DNA from: Lachnospiraceae bacterium
Lineage (GTDB): Bacteria > Bacillota > Clostridia > Lachnospirales > Lachnospiraceae
NCBI GenBank assembly: GCA_021769135.1
Contig: JAETTM010000045.1
Span: forward strand, 1-50,847
Reading direction: 5' to 3'
DNA: 50,847 bases
A model generated the notes under the pieces. It made no database searches. It was not told the origin of the DNA and saw only the letters and a program-made list of their open reading frames with translations. Position numbers and translations under genes: made by a program. The first letter of the stretch is position 1. Every line of letters begins with the position of its first letter. Shown here one piece after another: positions 18,051 to 26,380 of this stretch.

Positions 18051-18199
18051 TTACACTGCTTCCTCTCCGGGATTTTACCAATCAGTTCCTTATCCTCATA
18101 AAAGCCATGGAACGGCCAACCCCAAAACCCGCGCCTTTTCCTGTCCGCCAACCATTGCACAGGCATCCGCTTTTCTGCAGGCGCCCCTAAAGAACACAT
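18047..18199 (-). CDS. Small 50-aa ORF overlapping the broken methyltransferase start
   Basis: ATG 18199 opens a 50-residue frame whose TGA overlaps the methyltransferase ATG (ATGA). The product has an unusual aromatic cluster, GFWGWPFHGFYED, flanked by Lys/Arg-rich segments. GGGA precedes the start. I do not recognise it. The 4-base overlap suggests translational coupling, but it may also be the tail of a longer lost gene. Confidence 0.35.
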   Translation of the reverse strand: MCSLGAPAEKRMPVQWLADRKRRGFWGWPFHGFYEDKELIGKIPERKQCK

Positions 18200-18210
18200 T
18201 GTCCCTTAAA

Positions 18211-19914
18211 CTACTGCCCCTTCCCAAACCGCACTTCACAATCCTTCCGGAAAAACGCTACCCCATAACAATCTATTTTGCGATATCCTTCCACCCGTAA
18301 CTCCTCCGCATATTTTTTATCATATATCTGCTGCAGTGCCTTTTGGGCATCCTTCTCCAAATCATCAATGGAATCCGATACCTTTAACTCCAGAACAAAT
18401 GACCTTCCCCGCAGCGAAGGGCTCTTCACCATAATATCAGAACGGCCATTCCCCGATTCGCGGTTAGATTTTACCAGATAATTCTCGCTCTGGCTTAGTA
18501 TTCCTGTCAGAAATCCATGGTAAAAGTTCTCTACGCTATCGTAGAAGCTGATGGTACGGAAAAGCTGTCCATTCAGTATACCCGTCATCCTTTCCGCATC
18601 CCCATTTTCCATTGCCCGGTATAAATCATGAAAATCTTCTTTCTTTATGATATCTCTCATCCAGCTTAAAACAGTATTCTGATAAATCGTCTTAACCTCT
18701 ATATTGGGAATCCTTGCCCGCAAAAAGATAGACGCTTCCTTAAAATATTCGCTTTCCTTCGTCAGATATCCTGTAAAATAAAGGAAGTTCCACAGATTCT
18801 CGCCATGGCTATGCATATCCTCATAAGTAATCTCTTCGTGGACCCGAATATCAAGCGTTTCTCCACGCAGCAGCGCCTCAATCTGCCCCTTTGTCTCCCC
18901 GTCGGCCCTGGAAATCAAGTCCTTAATGATTTCATTGGAACTGGTATTAATCCAATAGGGGCGGGGAAATGCGCCTTCATCCGAATATAAATCATACAGG
19001 AACTTAATTACGCTCCATGGATTATAAACTTCCGTATCCCCAAACAAATATCCGTCATACCACTCTTTCATCGTCGGGAAACGGTTTTCCACTTCATAAT
19101 AGGACATCATCCTAAGAACTTCCTGTTCTGTAAAACCAAAATGCTCGCTGTATTTTTTATCCAGTACAGAAATAATATTTAGATGATTTAATCCGGTAAA
19201 TATGCTCTCCTTTGAAATCCGCAGGCATCCTGTAATAACGCAAAACTGCAAATACTGGTTTGTCTTTAGAGCCGCTTCAAACAAGGCATGGACAAAACCG
19301 GCCATCCTTTCATAAAAACCTCTGAAATATGCATTTTCTAAAGGAACATCATATTCATCAATTAAAATAACCGAATTTTTACCAGTAATTTTATGCATGC
19401 ATTGGCAAAACAGCCTCAAAGAATTCCTTACTGTCTTTTCTTCTGCTTTCCCTTCCGCAACCGCAGTATATTGTTCATATTCCCTGGCGGAAAGACGTTC
19501 TTTCCCCCTCTCCACAACATCCCTGTGCCTTTCAAATTCCGTACTGACTGCATCTTGTATCATATAATAAGCCATATCGTAGTCTTCCTGTTTTGCTGAT
19601 TTCAACGTCAGTTCAAACACAGGATACATTCCCATCTGGGCTGTGTAGGCATCGCCGGCATCTATAATTTTCATCCCCTGAAAAAGATTCTTATTTTGTT
19701 CATTTCTTTTTTCATCCCCTGTATCTTCAAAAAAATATCGGAGCATGCTTAAGTTCAAAGTTTTTCCGAACCTTCTTGGGCGTGTGAACAGATTGACTTC
19801 TCCTTTTCTATCCAATAGTTCTTTTATGAGCATGGTTTTATCTACATAGCAATAGCCAGAATTCACCATGTCTTCAAAATTTTCAACACCTATCGGCAAC
19901 GGTCTCTTCATCAT
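18211..19914 (-). CDS. AAA-ATPase-like / PD-(D/E)XK nuclease-like protein
   Basis: The protein begins [20 protein letters not shown], then has [17 protein letters not shown] (a Walker-A-like GKT) and [10 protein letters not shown] (Walker B), the AAA-ATPase-like family PF09820 pattern. The C-terminal part, with [33 protein letters not shown] and GVAFF, is the linked PD-(D/E)XK-like domain (PF08011). Length about 567 residues is normal. These proteins occur in many copies in gut Firmicutes and Bacteroidetes, and their role is unknown, with mobility or defence having been suggested. GGAGG lies just upstream of two adjacent ATGs (19914 and 19911). It appears intact and monocistronic. Confidence 0.88.
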   Translation of the reverse strand: MMKRPLPIGVENFEDMVNSGYCYVDKTMLIKELLDRKGEVNLFTRPRRFGKTLNLSMLRYFFEDTGDEKRNEQNKNLFQGMKIIDAGDAYTAQMGMYPVFELTLKSAKQEDYDMAYYMIQDAVSTEFERHRDVVERGKERLSAREYEQYTAVAEGKAEEKTVRNSLRLFCQCMHKITGKNSVILIDEYDVPLENAYFRGFYERMAGFVHALFEAALKTNQYLQFCVITGCLRISKESIFTGLNHLNIISVLDKKYSEHFGFTEQEVLRMMSYYEVENRFPTMKEWYDGYLFGDTEVYNPWSVIKFLYDLYSDEGAFPRPYWINTSSNEIIKDLISRADGETKGQIEALLRGETLDIRVHEEITYEDMHSHGENLWNFLYFTGYLTKESEYFKEASIFLRARIPNIEVKTIYQNTVLSWMRDIIKKEDFHDLYRAMENGDAERMTGILNGQLFRTISFYDSVENFYHGFLTGILSQSENYLVKSNRESGNGRSDIMVKSPSLRGRSFVLELKVSDSIDDLEKDAQKALQQIYDKKYAEELRVEGYRKIDCYGVAFFRKDCEVRFGKGQ

Positions 19915-20010
19915 CACACCTCCATATAGTGCCATTTTCCATATTATACCCTATCCTTTCTTATTCCACAATCGATTTGCCCACCCTATTATGGAAATTA
20001 ACTTACAAGT

Positions 20011-20040
20011 GGCCGCACTGCAAATCACTGCAATGCGGCC
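20011..20040. terminator. Hairpin after PTS operon
   Basis: GGCCGCA at 20011-20017 pairs with TGCGGCC at 20034-20040, and inner TGCA segments also pair. It lies 70 bases past the last gene of the minus-strand PTS operon. The following T-run is weak, so its role as terminator is tentative. Confidence 0.45.
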
Positions 20041-20111
20041 GCCCAAATATATTCCCTATGCTGTTGCATATCAGCTCAACTGATGGCCCGCTATTGCCGT
20101 ATCCGGCCATC

Positions 20112-20894
20112 CTATCTCTTCGCTTCGCTGATAAAAATTTTCGCCCTCTCCGGGTCGATAGGGTTTTTCATATCCCCGTTTTTAATCCAAGTGGCTACAG
20201 AAACGCCGTCATAATACTGCATCAGTTCATGGACGTTCTCCCCTGTAGCTCCTCCGCCTAAGAAAATGGGCGTATCCCCAACCCGCTTCCTTGCTTCTTT
20301 TGCCATTTGGATGCTCTCTTCCACCGTTTTCCCCGACATAAAGAGCCCGTCGGCAAAAGCTTCATGGACGCATTCCCATGCCGCATCCCCTATAGGCTTC
20401 CTTCCTAAAGGAATCCCATGGACTTCATATACATCCGCGTAAACCGGAACCTTGGAGCCGGTCCTTTTCCTTAATTCCGCGATTTCCACACACTGCGCCT
20501 GCAAAATGCCTGCGCTCGTAACATTCGCCCCGGTAAAAAGATGCTCCACCCGGACAAAATCAGCGCCCACCGCATCCGCTACGGAAAGCCCGGCCACCCC
20601 ATCCCAGTTAATCAGAATGCCCATCACCAATTCCGGAAAACGCTTCCTGATTTCCATTCCAATCCTGGTCATATATGCAATAGCTTCCGGGCGCGATGTT
20701 TGACGGATTGGCATGTCATTCATATTTTGGAGTATAATTCCGTCAAAATGGTTTTCCGCCACCATTTCCGTTTCTTTCAGCGCCAAATTCGTAATTTCTT
20801 CAATGCCCATATCCCGATGCCGGTAGCTGCCCGGCAAAGGCTCCGGCTGTATCATAGATAATATCAATTTACCGTTATTTTTTAACCCCTTCAT
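20112..20894 (-). CDS. BtpA/SgcQ-family TIM-barrel protein
   Basis: The sequence fits the BtpA family: LILSMIQPEPLPGSY at the N-terminus, FDGIILQNMNDMP, NWDGVAGLSVADAVGADFVR, VYADVYEVHG, then FLGGGATGENV near the C-terminus. E. coli SgcQ, from a PTS-containing operon, belongs here. The cyanobacterial BtpA was linked to photosystem I stability. The catalytic role of the bacterial operonic members is not established. I start at 20894, where GGAG lies 7 bases upstream and family proteins begin MKGL. ATG 20930, overlapping the previous gene, is an alternative. It is the last gene of the PTS operon, and a sugar-phosphate aldolase-like or isomerase role is only inference. Confidence 0.85.
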   Translation of the reverse strand: MKGLKNNGKLILSMIQPEPLPGSYRHRDMGIEEITNLALKETEMVAENHFDGIILQNMNDMPIRQTSRPEAIAYMTRIGMEIRKRFPELVMGILINWDGVAGLSVADAVGADFVRVEHLFTGANVTSAGILQAQCVEIAELRKRTGSKVPVYADVYEVHGIPLGRKPIGDAAWECVHEAFADGLFMSGKTVEESIQMAKEARKRVGDTPIFLGGGATGENVHELMQYYDGVSVATWIKNGDMKNPIDPERAKIFISEAKR

Positions 20895-20923
20895 TCTTGT
20901 CTCCATTTCCATGTCGCTGCTTT

Positions 20924-21895
20924 TCAGCATCTCAGCTTTCTGCTATATTCCATGCTAACCCCATACATCTGCCCTGATGGAATAATCCCTTCCTCTGTAA
21001 TAAATGCCCGGATGAATTCCGGCGCTACCCCAATTAACTCTGGGGTTACAAAATCAATCTCTTCCGTTTTAATGTCGCCGCCCCATGAGGCTGAAAGTTT
21101 TTCCTTAAGGTCATCGAAGACCAGGTTCTTCCTTCCGCCTGTTACGGGCCGTATATCCACTTTAATCATCGGTGTGAGGAAATAAAGCGGGATTCCATAG
21201 TATTTACAAATCAGCCCTACGATATCCGAGCCTGTCGTATTAAAGCCGGTCCCGTCAGGATAAAAAGTCTCCGCCCCCATAAAAGCGCCGTCACATTCTT
21301 TCAGGTAATACATCATGGACGCCTCCGGGATAAACTTAATCCGATGCCCCGCCTCCTGGCAGGCTTTCACAAATGGTTTCCCTCCATCTATAACCCTGCT
21401 TTCCGCTATATAAATTTGATATTGCTTTTGGTTTTCCGCCAGCCTCCGGAGGAACTTTTCCACTGTGCTGGAATAATCGTAAACGAATATGTTTTCCATA
21501 TCGTTAGCCAGCTTGACGCCATATGCCACGCATTTTTCAATAGCCGCAGCAGCAGTGCCTGCATAGCTGTCCTTGACGGAAAGGATTGCCTCCGCCGCCT
21601 TGTCCATATCCCAGCCATTATAGTTCCTGATATTATGTACCATAAGGCGGATGGCATTGCTGACAGCCTGGCTGGCTTCCCCTCTGGTCGCTATAAAATA
21701 GTCGGTAACTTCCACGATGTCTTCAATCACAGAAGCTGCCAAACGGTGCTCCCGCACCCCCCTTTCCACGATAGCGGCAATCATATCCCCAATCATGGAG
21801 ATATGGTTCCCCGCACCCAGAACCCTTTGTTCCACAATGGAATCAAAAGCTTCCCTGACTTCCTCCGGAAGTATCGCCCTGATTTTATCTTCCAT
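20924..21895 (-). CDS. eIF2B alpha/beta/delta-related protein without isomerase catalytic residues
   Basis: The C-terminal half follows the initiation factor 2B fold: FVYDYSSTVEKFL, IYIAESR, GHRIKFIPEASMMYYL, GAETFYPDGTGFNTTGSDIVGL, YGIPLYFLTP. Bacterial and archaeal relatives MtnA and ribose-1,5-bisphosphate isomerase use a Cys in a THCNxG loop and an Asp in GADR. Here the first reads YDYSS and the second GAET, which is the pattern of eIF2B subunits, not of the sugar-phosphate isomerases. A regulatory or ligand-binding role is therefore possible, although PTS context suggests sugar-phosphate metabolism. The stop overlaps a possible start of the BtpA gene. Confidence 0.82.
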   Translation of the reverse strand: MEDKIRAILPEEVREAFDSIVEQRVLGAGNHISMIGDMIAAIVERGVREHRLAASVIEDIVEVTDYFIATRGEASQAVSNAIRLMVHNIRNYNGWDMDKAAEAILSVKDSYAGTAAAAIEKCVAYGVKLANDMENIFVYDYSSTVEKFLRRLAENQKQYQIYIAESRVIDGGKPFVKACQEAGHRIKFIPEASMMYYLKECDGAFMGAETFYPDGTGFNTTGSDIVGLICKYYGIPLYFLTPMIKVDIRPVTGGRKNLVFDDLKEKLSASWGGDIKTEEIDFVTPELIGVAPEFIRAFITEEGIIPSGQMYGVSMEYSRKLRC

Positions 21896-21992
21896 ATACT
21901 ACCGCTCACATCCTTTCCACAATCTACGGCCCACGTCACGCATCCTATGCAGGCCGCAGATAACCCAAATAACCTCCAGCATTCCGTTCAAT

Positions 21993-22721
21993 TCATGCCC
22001 GTCCGGCCAGGAGCCTTTCCGCATTATCCCCAAGCCATGCCTTTTTCCACCCTTCCCCCGGATGCAGCGTATCGAATACGTCCAGGGAACAGCGGGTAAA
22101 ACGTTCCGGATACATAGAACCGAACAAAACCTTATCCTCCGAAACCGTTGTAAGCGCTTTTTTCAATATTTGGATTTCATACTGGTTGGATGTCTCCAAC
22201 CAGATATTCTTATATTCTTTTGCCAGTTCCACACAGCCATAGCCGTAATCAAAGCACCCCATGTGAAGAAAAATAAATTCCAGTTCGGGATGATTTTCCA
22301 CATGCTTTACCCACTGCCAGGGGATTGCCCGTGCCCCAAGGCCGGAAAAAATCTTCACTGGCACTTTTTTCTCGGCGGCTGCCTGCAGCACTTCCTCCAC
22401 CCCAGGGCAAATATCGGGATAATAGCTGTCTTCCAGCGAATTCAGTTCCAACATTACCATACCGGGGAGGGAAAGGGCATCCAAAGCTTTTTCCCTGCAA
22501 TCGGCTTCTTTAGGATTAACTACCGCACAGCCCATAAGACAATCCTGATGCCTGGATACAAACTCCGAGATATACCGGTTGCCCTCTTCATAAGGCGTGC
22601 TCACAGAAGAAACCACTCGCCTATCAATCCCGTTTTTTTTCATATCGGCAAGCAGCCTTTTTTCTTCCTCTTCCCTTGGCACATAACCGCACCCTATATG
22701 TGAATGAATGTCTATAATCAT
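21993..22721 (-). CDS. Amidohydrolase-family paralogue with missing metal ligands
   Basis: A TIM-barrel amidohydrolase (PF04909 type) starting DIHSHIG, with LHMGCFDYGYGCVELAKEYK and WLETSNQ. It aligns along its length with the second operon amidohydrolase at 25501-26241. Where that protein has QTHVGTAP and CFGTDWPYK, this one has KIFSGLGA and LFGSMYPER, so a conserved histidine and the usual catalytic aspartate are absent. It may be non-catalytic, use an altered centre, or act as a partner. I start at 22721 because GGGG lies 6-7 bases upstream. ATGs up to 22745 are in frame. It sits between EIID and the eIF2B-like gene. Confidence 0.83.
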   Translation of the reverse strand: MIIDIHSHIGCGYVPREEEEKRLLADMKKNGIDRRVVSSVSTPYEEGNRYISEFVSRHQDCLMGCAVVNPKEADCREKALDALSLPGMVMLELNSLEDSYYPDICPGVEEVLQAAAEKKVPVKIFSGLGARAIPWQWVKHVENHPELEFIFLHMGCFDYGYGCVELAKEYKNIWLETSNQYEIQILKKALTTVSEDKVLFGSMYPERFTRCSLDVFDTLHPGEGWKKAWLGDNAERLLAGRA

Positions 22722-22774
22722 TTTTAACCCCATTTCTGCGCTCATTCCGCCGCATATGCGGCATTCAATATTCC

Positions 22775-23584
22775 TTAACCAAAAATTCCAAGATAAGTGC
22801 CTGCAATCCCCACCACCATCGTTACCAGAATTAATTTGATTGCCGAAACCTTCTTTTTAGATATCAGCCAGTACATGAGCCCGGTGTACAAAAGGCCAAG
22901 GACTCCCGGCATCAGACCGTCCAATGTCTCCTGAATGCTCAGTACCGTATCGCCGCTTACGTATTCCAACGGTATGGAAATAACCACCAAAGCCGGAATA
23001 AATCCGCCTACTATGGTATATGCGGCTATGGCCGCCAAATCGGATATTTTGCTGATGAGGCCGCTGGTCTGGATTGCTTCTACAAATTTCACACCCTGTT
23101 TGTACCCCTGGAATACGCCGAGATAACGTACGCCCAGCGATACCAAGGCCATGCCAAAGATAAAGAATATCGGTCCGAACCATCCAAGCCCCGATGTAAT
23201 GAAGGAGATTGCAAGCCCTGCCAGGATTGGCCTTGCAGTTCCGTTCAGCAGAGAATCACCCAGACCTGCCAGCGGCCCCATCAGCGCTGTTTTTACCGCA
23301 TTGATGGAATCCGGATCGATGTCGCCTTCCGTTGCATATCTTTCTTCCATAGCTGCAGCCACCCCGACGGGTATTGCAGACGTAATATCATTTGTCAGGA
23401 AATATTCCATATGCCTTGCATAGGCTTCCTTTTTTGCTTCAGGATCTTCATAATATTTCTCAATAACCGGCATCATCGCTTCCGTAAACCCGGCATTTTG
23501 CTGACGTTCATAGTTATTTGCACCGCGAATGGTGAGCTGATGCAAAAATACTTTCCAAAGTTCTTTTTTCGTTAGTTTTTCCAT
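22775..23584 (-). CDS. PTS mannose/fructose/sorbose-family EIID
   Basis: The EIID integral component forms the membrane channel with EIIC. N-terminal LTIRGANNYERQQNAGF, then EYFLTNDITSAIPVGVAAAMEE, KTALMGPLAGLGDSLLNGTARPI and multiple C-terminal hydrophobic helices match the family. I start at ATG 23584 after GGGGCG. The open frame extends to 23620 but would overlap EIIC. The gene follows EIIC by 16 bases. Length 269 residues is normal. Confidence 0.95.
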   Translation of the reverse strand: MEKLTKKELWKVFLHQLTIRGANNYERQQNAGFTEAMMPVIEKYYEDPEAKKEAYARHMEYFLTNDITSAIPVGVAAAMEERYATEGDIDPDSINAVKTALMGPLAGLGDSLLNGTARPILAGLAISFITSGLGWFGPIFFIFGMALVSLGVRYLGVFQGYKQGVKFVEAIQTSGLISKISDLAAIAAYTIVGGFIPALVVISIPLEYVSGDTVLSIQETLDGLMPGVLGLLYTGLMYWLISKKKVSAIKLILVTMVVGIAGTYLGIFG

Positions 23585-23600
23585 AATATACGCCCCTTTC

Positions 23601-24347
23601 TTATGCCTTTGCATCCGCAATCTTGAAATAATAGTACATAGCTACACAAATAACTGCCAAAAGCGCAATACCCACCATGTTAATCCCTAAGTAGGATGCC
23701 ATGAAAAATCCGAGCATGCAGAATGGCCAGAATTTCTTAGCCTTGATAGAATTCAGCAAAAGAGCAAAGCCGACTGCCCCTATCATATTCCCGCCTACGG
23801 AAAGGCCCGTAATAATCTTGTCCGGAATAGCATCGATAATCCCCTGTACATATGCTGCCCCAAAATAAATCGCCAGGAAGGTAGGCACCCCATAAAGAAG
23901 CGCATTGACTGCCATCGGCAAAATCAGGTTGTTCGTCACGATTCCTTTCGTATCCAGCCGTTCCGCCGCACGCTCCACGCGGTGCATAAAGAATACGTTG
24001 ATGACCGAGTTCTGCACTGTTTCAGCCACCTGACCGATAAAGGATACAGGAAGGGCTGTAGCTACTGCGATATCCGTTCCGCCGCCTGCCAGGATTGCGA
24101 TGCCCGTAGCGATTGCCGTGCTGATGGTAGGGTTGGGCGGCACTGCCGTTCCTACGAAAATGACTGCCAGGAACATAAGCTCCACCGTGATGCCTACCGC
24201 AAACCCCGTCTGCACATCCCCCATAATAAGCCCCACTACCGGACCTACCACCACCGGCCTGAATATATGTATCTGCGTCGTATGGGAATCGATAAATGCA
24301 ATTGTTACAAATAATGCCACTAAAAATGCCTGCATAAATAAACTCAT
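23601..24347 (-). CDS. PTS mannose/fructose/sorbose-family EIIC
   Basis: The 248-residue polytopic protein has the EIIC-Man pattern: RPVVVGPVVGLIMGDVQTG, VELMFLAVIFVGTAVPPNPT, ATGIAILAGG, HRVERAAERLDTKGI and a C-terminal hydrophobic run. It forms the sugar-translocating part with EIID. AGGAGGAAAAT directly precedes ATG 24347. A 214-base structured spacer separates it from EIIB, unusual for this otherwise compact operon. Confidence 0.95.
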   Translation of the reverse strand: MSLFMQAFLVALFVTIAFIDSHTTQIHIFRPVVVGPVVGLIMGDVQTGFAVGITVELMFLAVIFVGTAVPPNPTISTAIATGIAILAGGGTDIAVATALPVSFIGQVAETVQNSVINVFFMHRVERAAERLDTKGIVTNNLILPMAVNALLYGVPTFLAIYFGAAYVQGIIDAIPDKIITGLSVGGNMIGAVGFALLLNSIKAKKFWPFCMLGFFMASYLGINMVGIALLAVICVAMYYYFKIADAKA

Positions 24348-24378
24348 ATTTTCCTCCTATTTTAGTTCCGCATCTTTT

Positions 24379-24493
24379 GTCCTAAGGGGGTATCAGGCGA
24401 AGCCTGGTGGATTCCTTAGGACCTTTCCTACCAGTGCCCTTTCTCGCGGAGCAATTTCCTGTCCGCTGCGCGGCCATGAAATTCTCCGGGAGC
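24379..24493. repeat. Two large hairpins in the EIIB-EIIC spacer
   Basis: GTCCTAAGG (24379 onward) pairs with CCTTAGGAC, with CAGGC-gaa-GCCTG nested inside. CGGAG..AATTTC pairs with GAAATT.CTCCG, ending near 24493. Next to them, TAGTTCCGCATC near 24363 recurs near 24518, and CTGTTTTCT occurs twice near 24511-24555. The spacer has no ORF. It may set the EIIB:EIIC ratio by processing or attenuation, or be an inserted repeat element. Confidence 0.6.
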
Positions 24494-24561
24494 ACTGTCC
24501 GGCATGATGCTGTTTTCTAGTTCCGCATCGCCCCTTCCGGGTTGATACTGTTTTCTGGTTC

Positions 24562-25050
24562 CTAAACTAATTTACTTTTTTTGAGAAGTTCCATTACGTC
24601 CTGGCTTTTTTCGTTGGGTACTGCGCGGACTTCCATTTTTACCCCTTTGTCATAGATGCTTTTAATCAGCTCCACATCCTCCGGAAATACCCATAGATTG
24701 CCCAGCACTTTGGTTTTCCCCTTTTTCATGTTCATGTTTCCTACATTAATCACATGGTCTTTGTATCCGGCCTCAATAAAGGTGAGCGCTTCCTTGGGGC
24801 TTCTTACCAAAAGCAGTGCTTTCCCTGCCTCTTCCGTTGTCTGTATCCACGAAATAGCCTCTTCTACTTTCAGAATTTTCAGCTGTATGGAATCCGGGGT
24901 TGCCATCTTCAGAAGAGACTGGGTAAACTCATCCCCCGCCGCCTTATCATCCGCCACTATAATCGTCTTTGCATCCGCATAAGCTATCCATGCGGTAATT
25001 ACTTGTCCATGAATCAGTCTGTCATCAATACGAAATACGCTTACTTCCAT
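24562..25050 (-). CDS. PTS mannose/fructose/sorbose-family EIIB
   Basis: The 162-residue soluble protein transfers phosphate from EIIA to the incoming sugar. DDRLIHGQV contains the phosphorylated His14, followed by AWIAYADAKTIIVADD and INVGNMN, as in the family. GAGGG lies 4 bases upstream of ATG 25050. It lies 58 bases after EIIA in the operon. The sugar is unknown: homologues carry mannose, sorbose, N-acetylgalactosamine or fructoselysine. Confidence 0.95.
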   Translation of the reverse strand: MEVSVFRIDDRLIHGQVITAWIAYADAKTIIVADDKAAGDEFTQSLLKMATPDSIQLKILKVEEAISWIQTTEEAGKALLLVRSPKEALTFIEAGYKDHVINVGNMNMKKGKTKVLGNLWVFPEDVELIKSIYDKGVKMEVRAVPNEKSQDVMELLKKSKLV

Positions 25051-25108
25051 TTTTCCCTCATTTCTGCGCTTCTTTCGCGCTCAAATCACTTTGGGCGTAT
25101 CAAGTGTA

Positions 25109-25504
25109 TTATATATCACTTACGCCAATCGTTTCGTTAAACTGCTGCTTCAGCGACTCCGTTAGACCGGCCAGCGTCGCCCCTTCATTCTGGGCTTCCA
25201 GCAGAGCGGTGACCAACGTCGGTAAATTAACCCCGTAAATCACAGTTACATTGTCGTTTTTGAAAGAATATCTGGATACTACATTAAAAGGAGTTCCGCC
25301 TTTTATGTCGCACAGGATTAAGTATTGGTTTTCGTTGGAAACTTCTGTGATTTTCTCAGCATATATTTCATTCAGCTCCTCCGCCCCCATGTCAGGCGCA
25401 AAAGTTATGCATTCCACGTTTTCCTGTTCCCCGATAAGCATATTGGACGATTCCATCAGCCCTTCCGCCAACCCGCCATGAGATGTTACAATAATGTGAA
25501 TCAT
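25109..25504 (-). CDS. PTS mannose/fructose/sorbose-family EIIA
   Basis: The N-terminus HIIVTSHGGLAEG contains the phosphorylatable His9 of EIIA-Man domains, followed by LILCDIKGGTPFNV and YGVNLPTLVTALL. At 131 residues this is a free-standing EIIA. ATG 25504 overlaps the previous gene's TGA as ATGA and has GGGGGCGG upstream, which decides this start over 25525. Phosphate comes from HPr. Confidence 0.95.
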   Translation of the reverse strand: MIHIIVTSHGGLAEGLMESSNMLIGEQENVECITFAPDMGAEELNEIYAEKITEVSNENQYLILCDIKGGTPFNVVSRYSFKNDNVTVIYGVNLPTLVTALLEAQNEGATLAGLTESLKQQFNETIGVSDI

Positions 25505-26241
25505 GCTTCCGCCCCCATTCTCCATAAATATTCTGCATTTTTGTAAAAAATATACTCCAGCTGTCCTTCTGGCACATTCAGTTCATAGAACTTCTCAACC
25601 TCTATATTCACCGGTTTATAAGGCCAGTCTGTTCCAAAGCAGACCCGTTCCGGCCCCAGTATATCAATAGCCTTTTTCAGCGTTTCCACATCCATCTGCC
25701 CTGACGTTTCCACCCAAACATTTTTTAGGCCTTTCACCAGTTCTATCGTAGAAATCCCAAATTCATAATAGCCGATATGGGTGAACAGAAAATCTATCTT
25801 CGGAAATTTCCTGGCATATTCGACCCATGCATAAGGCGTTGAAAATGGGGCTGTGCCGACATGCGTCTGTACGTGGGCGCCATACCCTTGGATGCGGGAT
25901 AAAATATCCGTTAGAGCCGGCGTATTGTCCGGATAATAGCCATGTTTCCATGAATGGAATTTGATTCCGTCCATACCGCAATCCCCCAGGCATCGGTCCA
26001 CCTCATCCAGCGCCTCAGGCGATTTCGGGTTAATGAACGCATAGGCTTTGATTTCATCCGGATGCGCTCGTTTCGCCTTTAAGACAAGGTCATTCTGCCC
26101 TCTCATTGACGTGCCGGACAAACTGCTAATCCCAACTTTTGATATTCCATATGCATTCAGATCCTGCAACAGCTCTTCCGGAGTATTTTCATCCCCCGAG
26201 CTTGTTTTTCCAAGATGCGAGTGAATATCATAAATTTTCAT
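25501..26241 (-). CDS. Amidohydrolase-family metal-dependent hydrolase, first gene of PTS operon
   Basis: A PF04909-type TIM-barrel hydrolase with the expected metal and catalytic residues in order: DIHSHLG, GIKFHSW, QTHVGTAP, FTHIGYYEFG and CFGTDWPYK with the conserved aspartate. Relatives hydrolyse or decarboxylate small cyclic or aromatic substrates, or open lactones. The substrate here is unknown but probably derives from the PTS sugar. It is translationally coupled to EIIA and is transcribed first, directly from the operator-containing promoter at 26271-26316. The second paralogue in the operon has lost two of these residues. Confidence 0.86.
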   Translation of the reverse strand: MKIYDIHSHLGKTSSGDENTPEELLQDLNAYGISKVGISSLSGTSMRGQNDLVLKAKRAHPDEIKAYAFINPKSPEALDEVDRCLGDCGMDGIKFHSWKHGYYPDNTPALTDILSRIQGYGAHVQTHVGTAPFSTPYAWVEYARKFPKIDFLFTHIGYYEFGISTIELVKGLKNVWVETSGQMDVETLKKAIDILGPERVCFGTDWPYKPVNIEVEKFYELNVPEGQLEYIFYKNAEYLWRMGAEA

Positions 26242-26270
26242 CTCCTTCCCTCCTTTTTAACATATTAAAG

Positions 26271-26284
26271 TTATAATGTTATAA
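26271..26284. promoter_or_regulatory. Putative GntR operator at PTS operon promoter
   Basis: TTATAATGTTATAA is an inverted repeat of TTATAA around two bases, located just downstream of the predicted -10. The complementary TTATAACATTATA occurs in front of gntR (27233-27245), so the adjacent GntR/UTRA protein is the likely ligand. Confidence 0.6.
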
Positions 26285-26288
26285 TAAT

Positions 26289-26316
26289 ATAATAAACGTT
26301 TTTACCAAAATGTCAA
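26289..26316 (-). promoter_or_regulatory. Promoter of PTS/amidohydrolase operon
   Basis: Minus strand: TTGACA at 26316-26311, a 16-base spacer, TATTAT at 26294-26289. The putative operator begins 5 bases downstream and would block initiation. Confidence 0.65.
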
Positions 26317-26352
26317 TAGTTTTTTTAAAATTTTTATTCTATAATTAATATA

Positions 26353-26380
26353 AAAAAATACGGCTAAACTAGTTTAGCCG
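26353..26380 (-). terminator. Terminator overlapping the gntR stop codon
   Basis: CGGCTAAACTAGTTTAGCCG is a perfect 20-base palindrome at 26361-26380, followed on the minus strand by TATTTTTTTATA. The TAG stop of gntR is at its centre, so the last codons form one arm. Confidence 0.85.
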
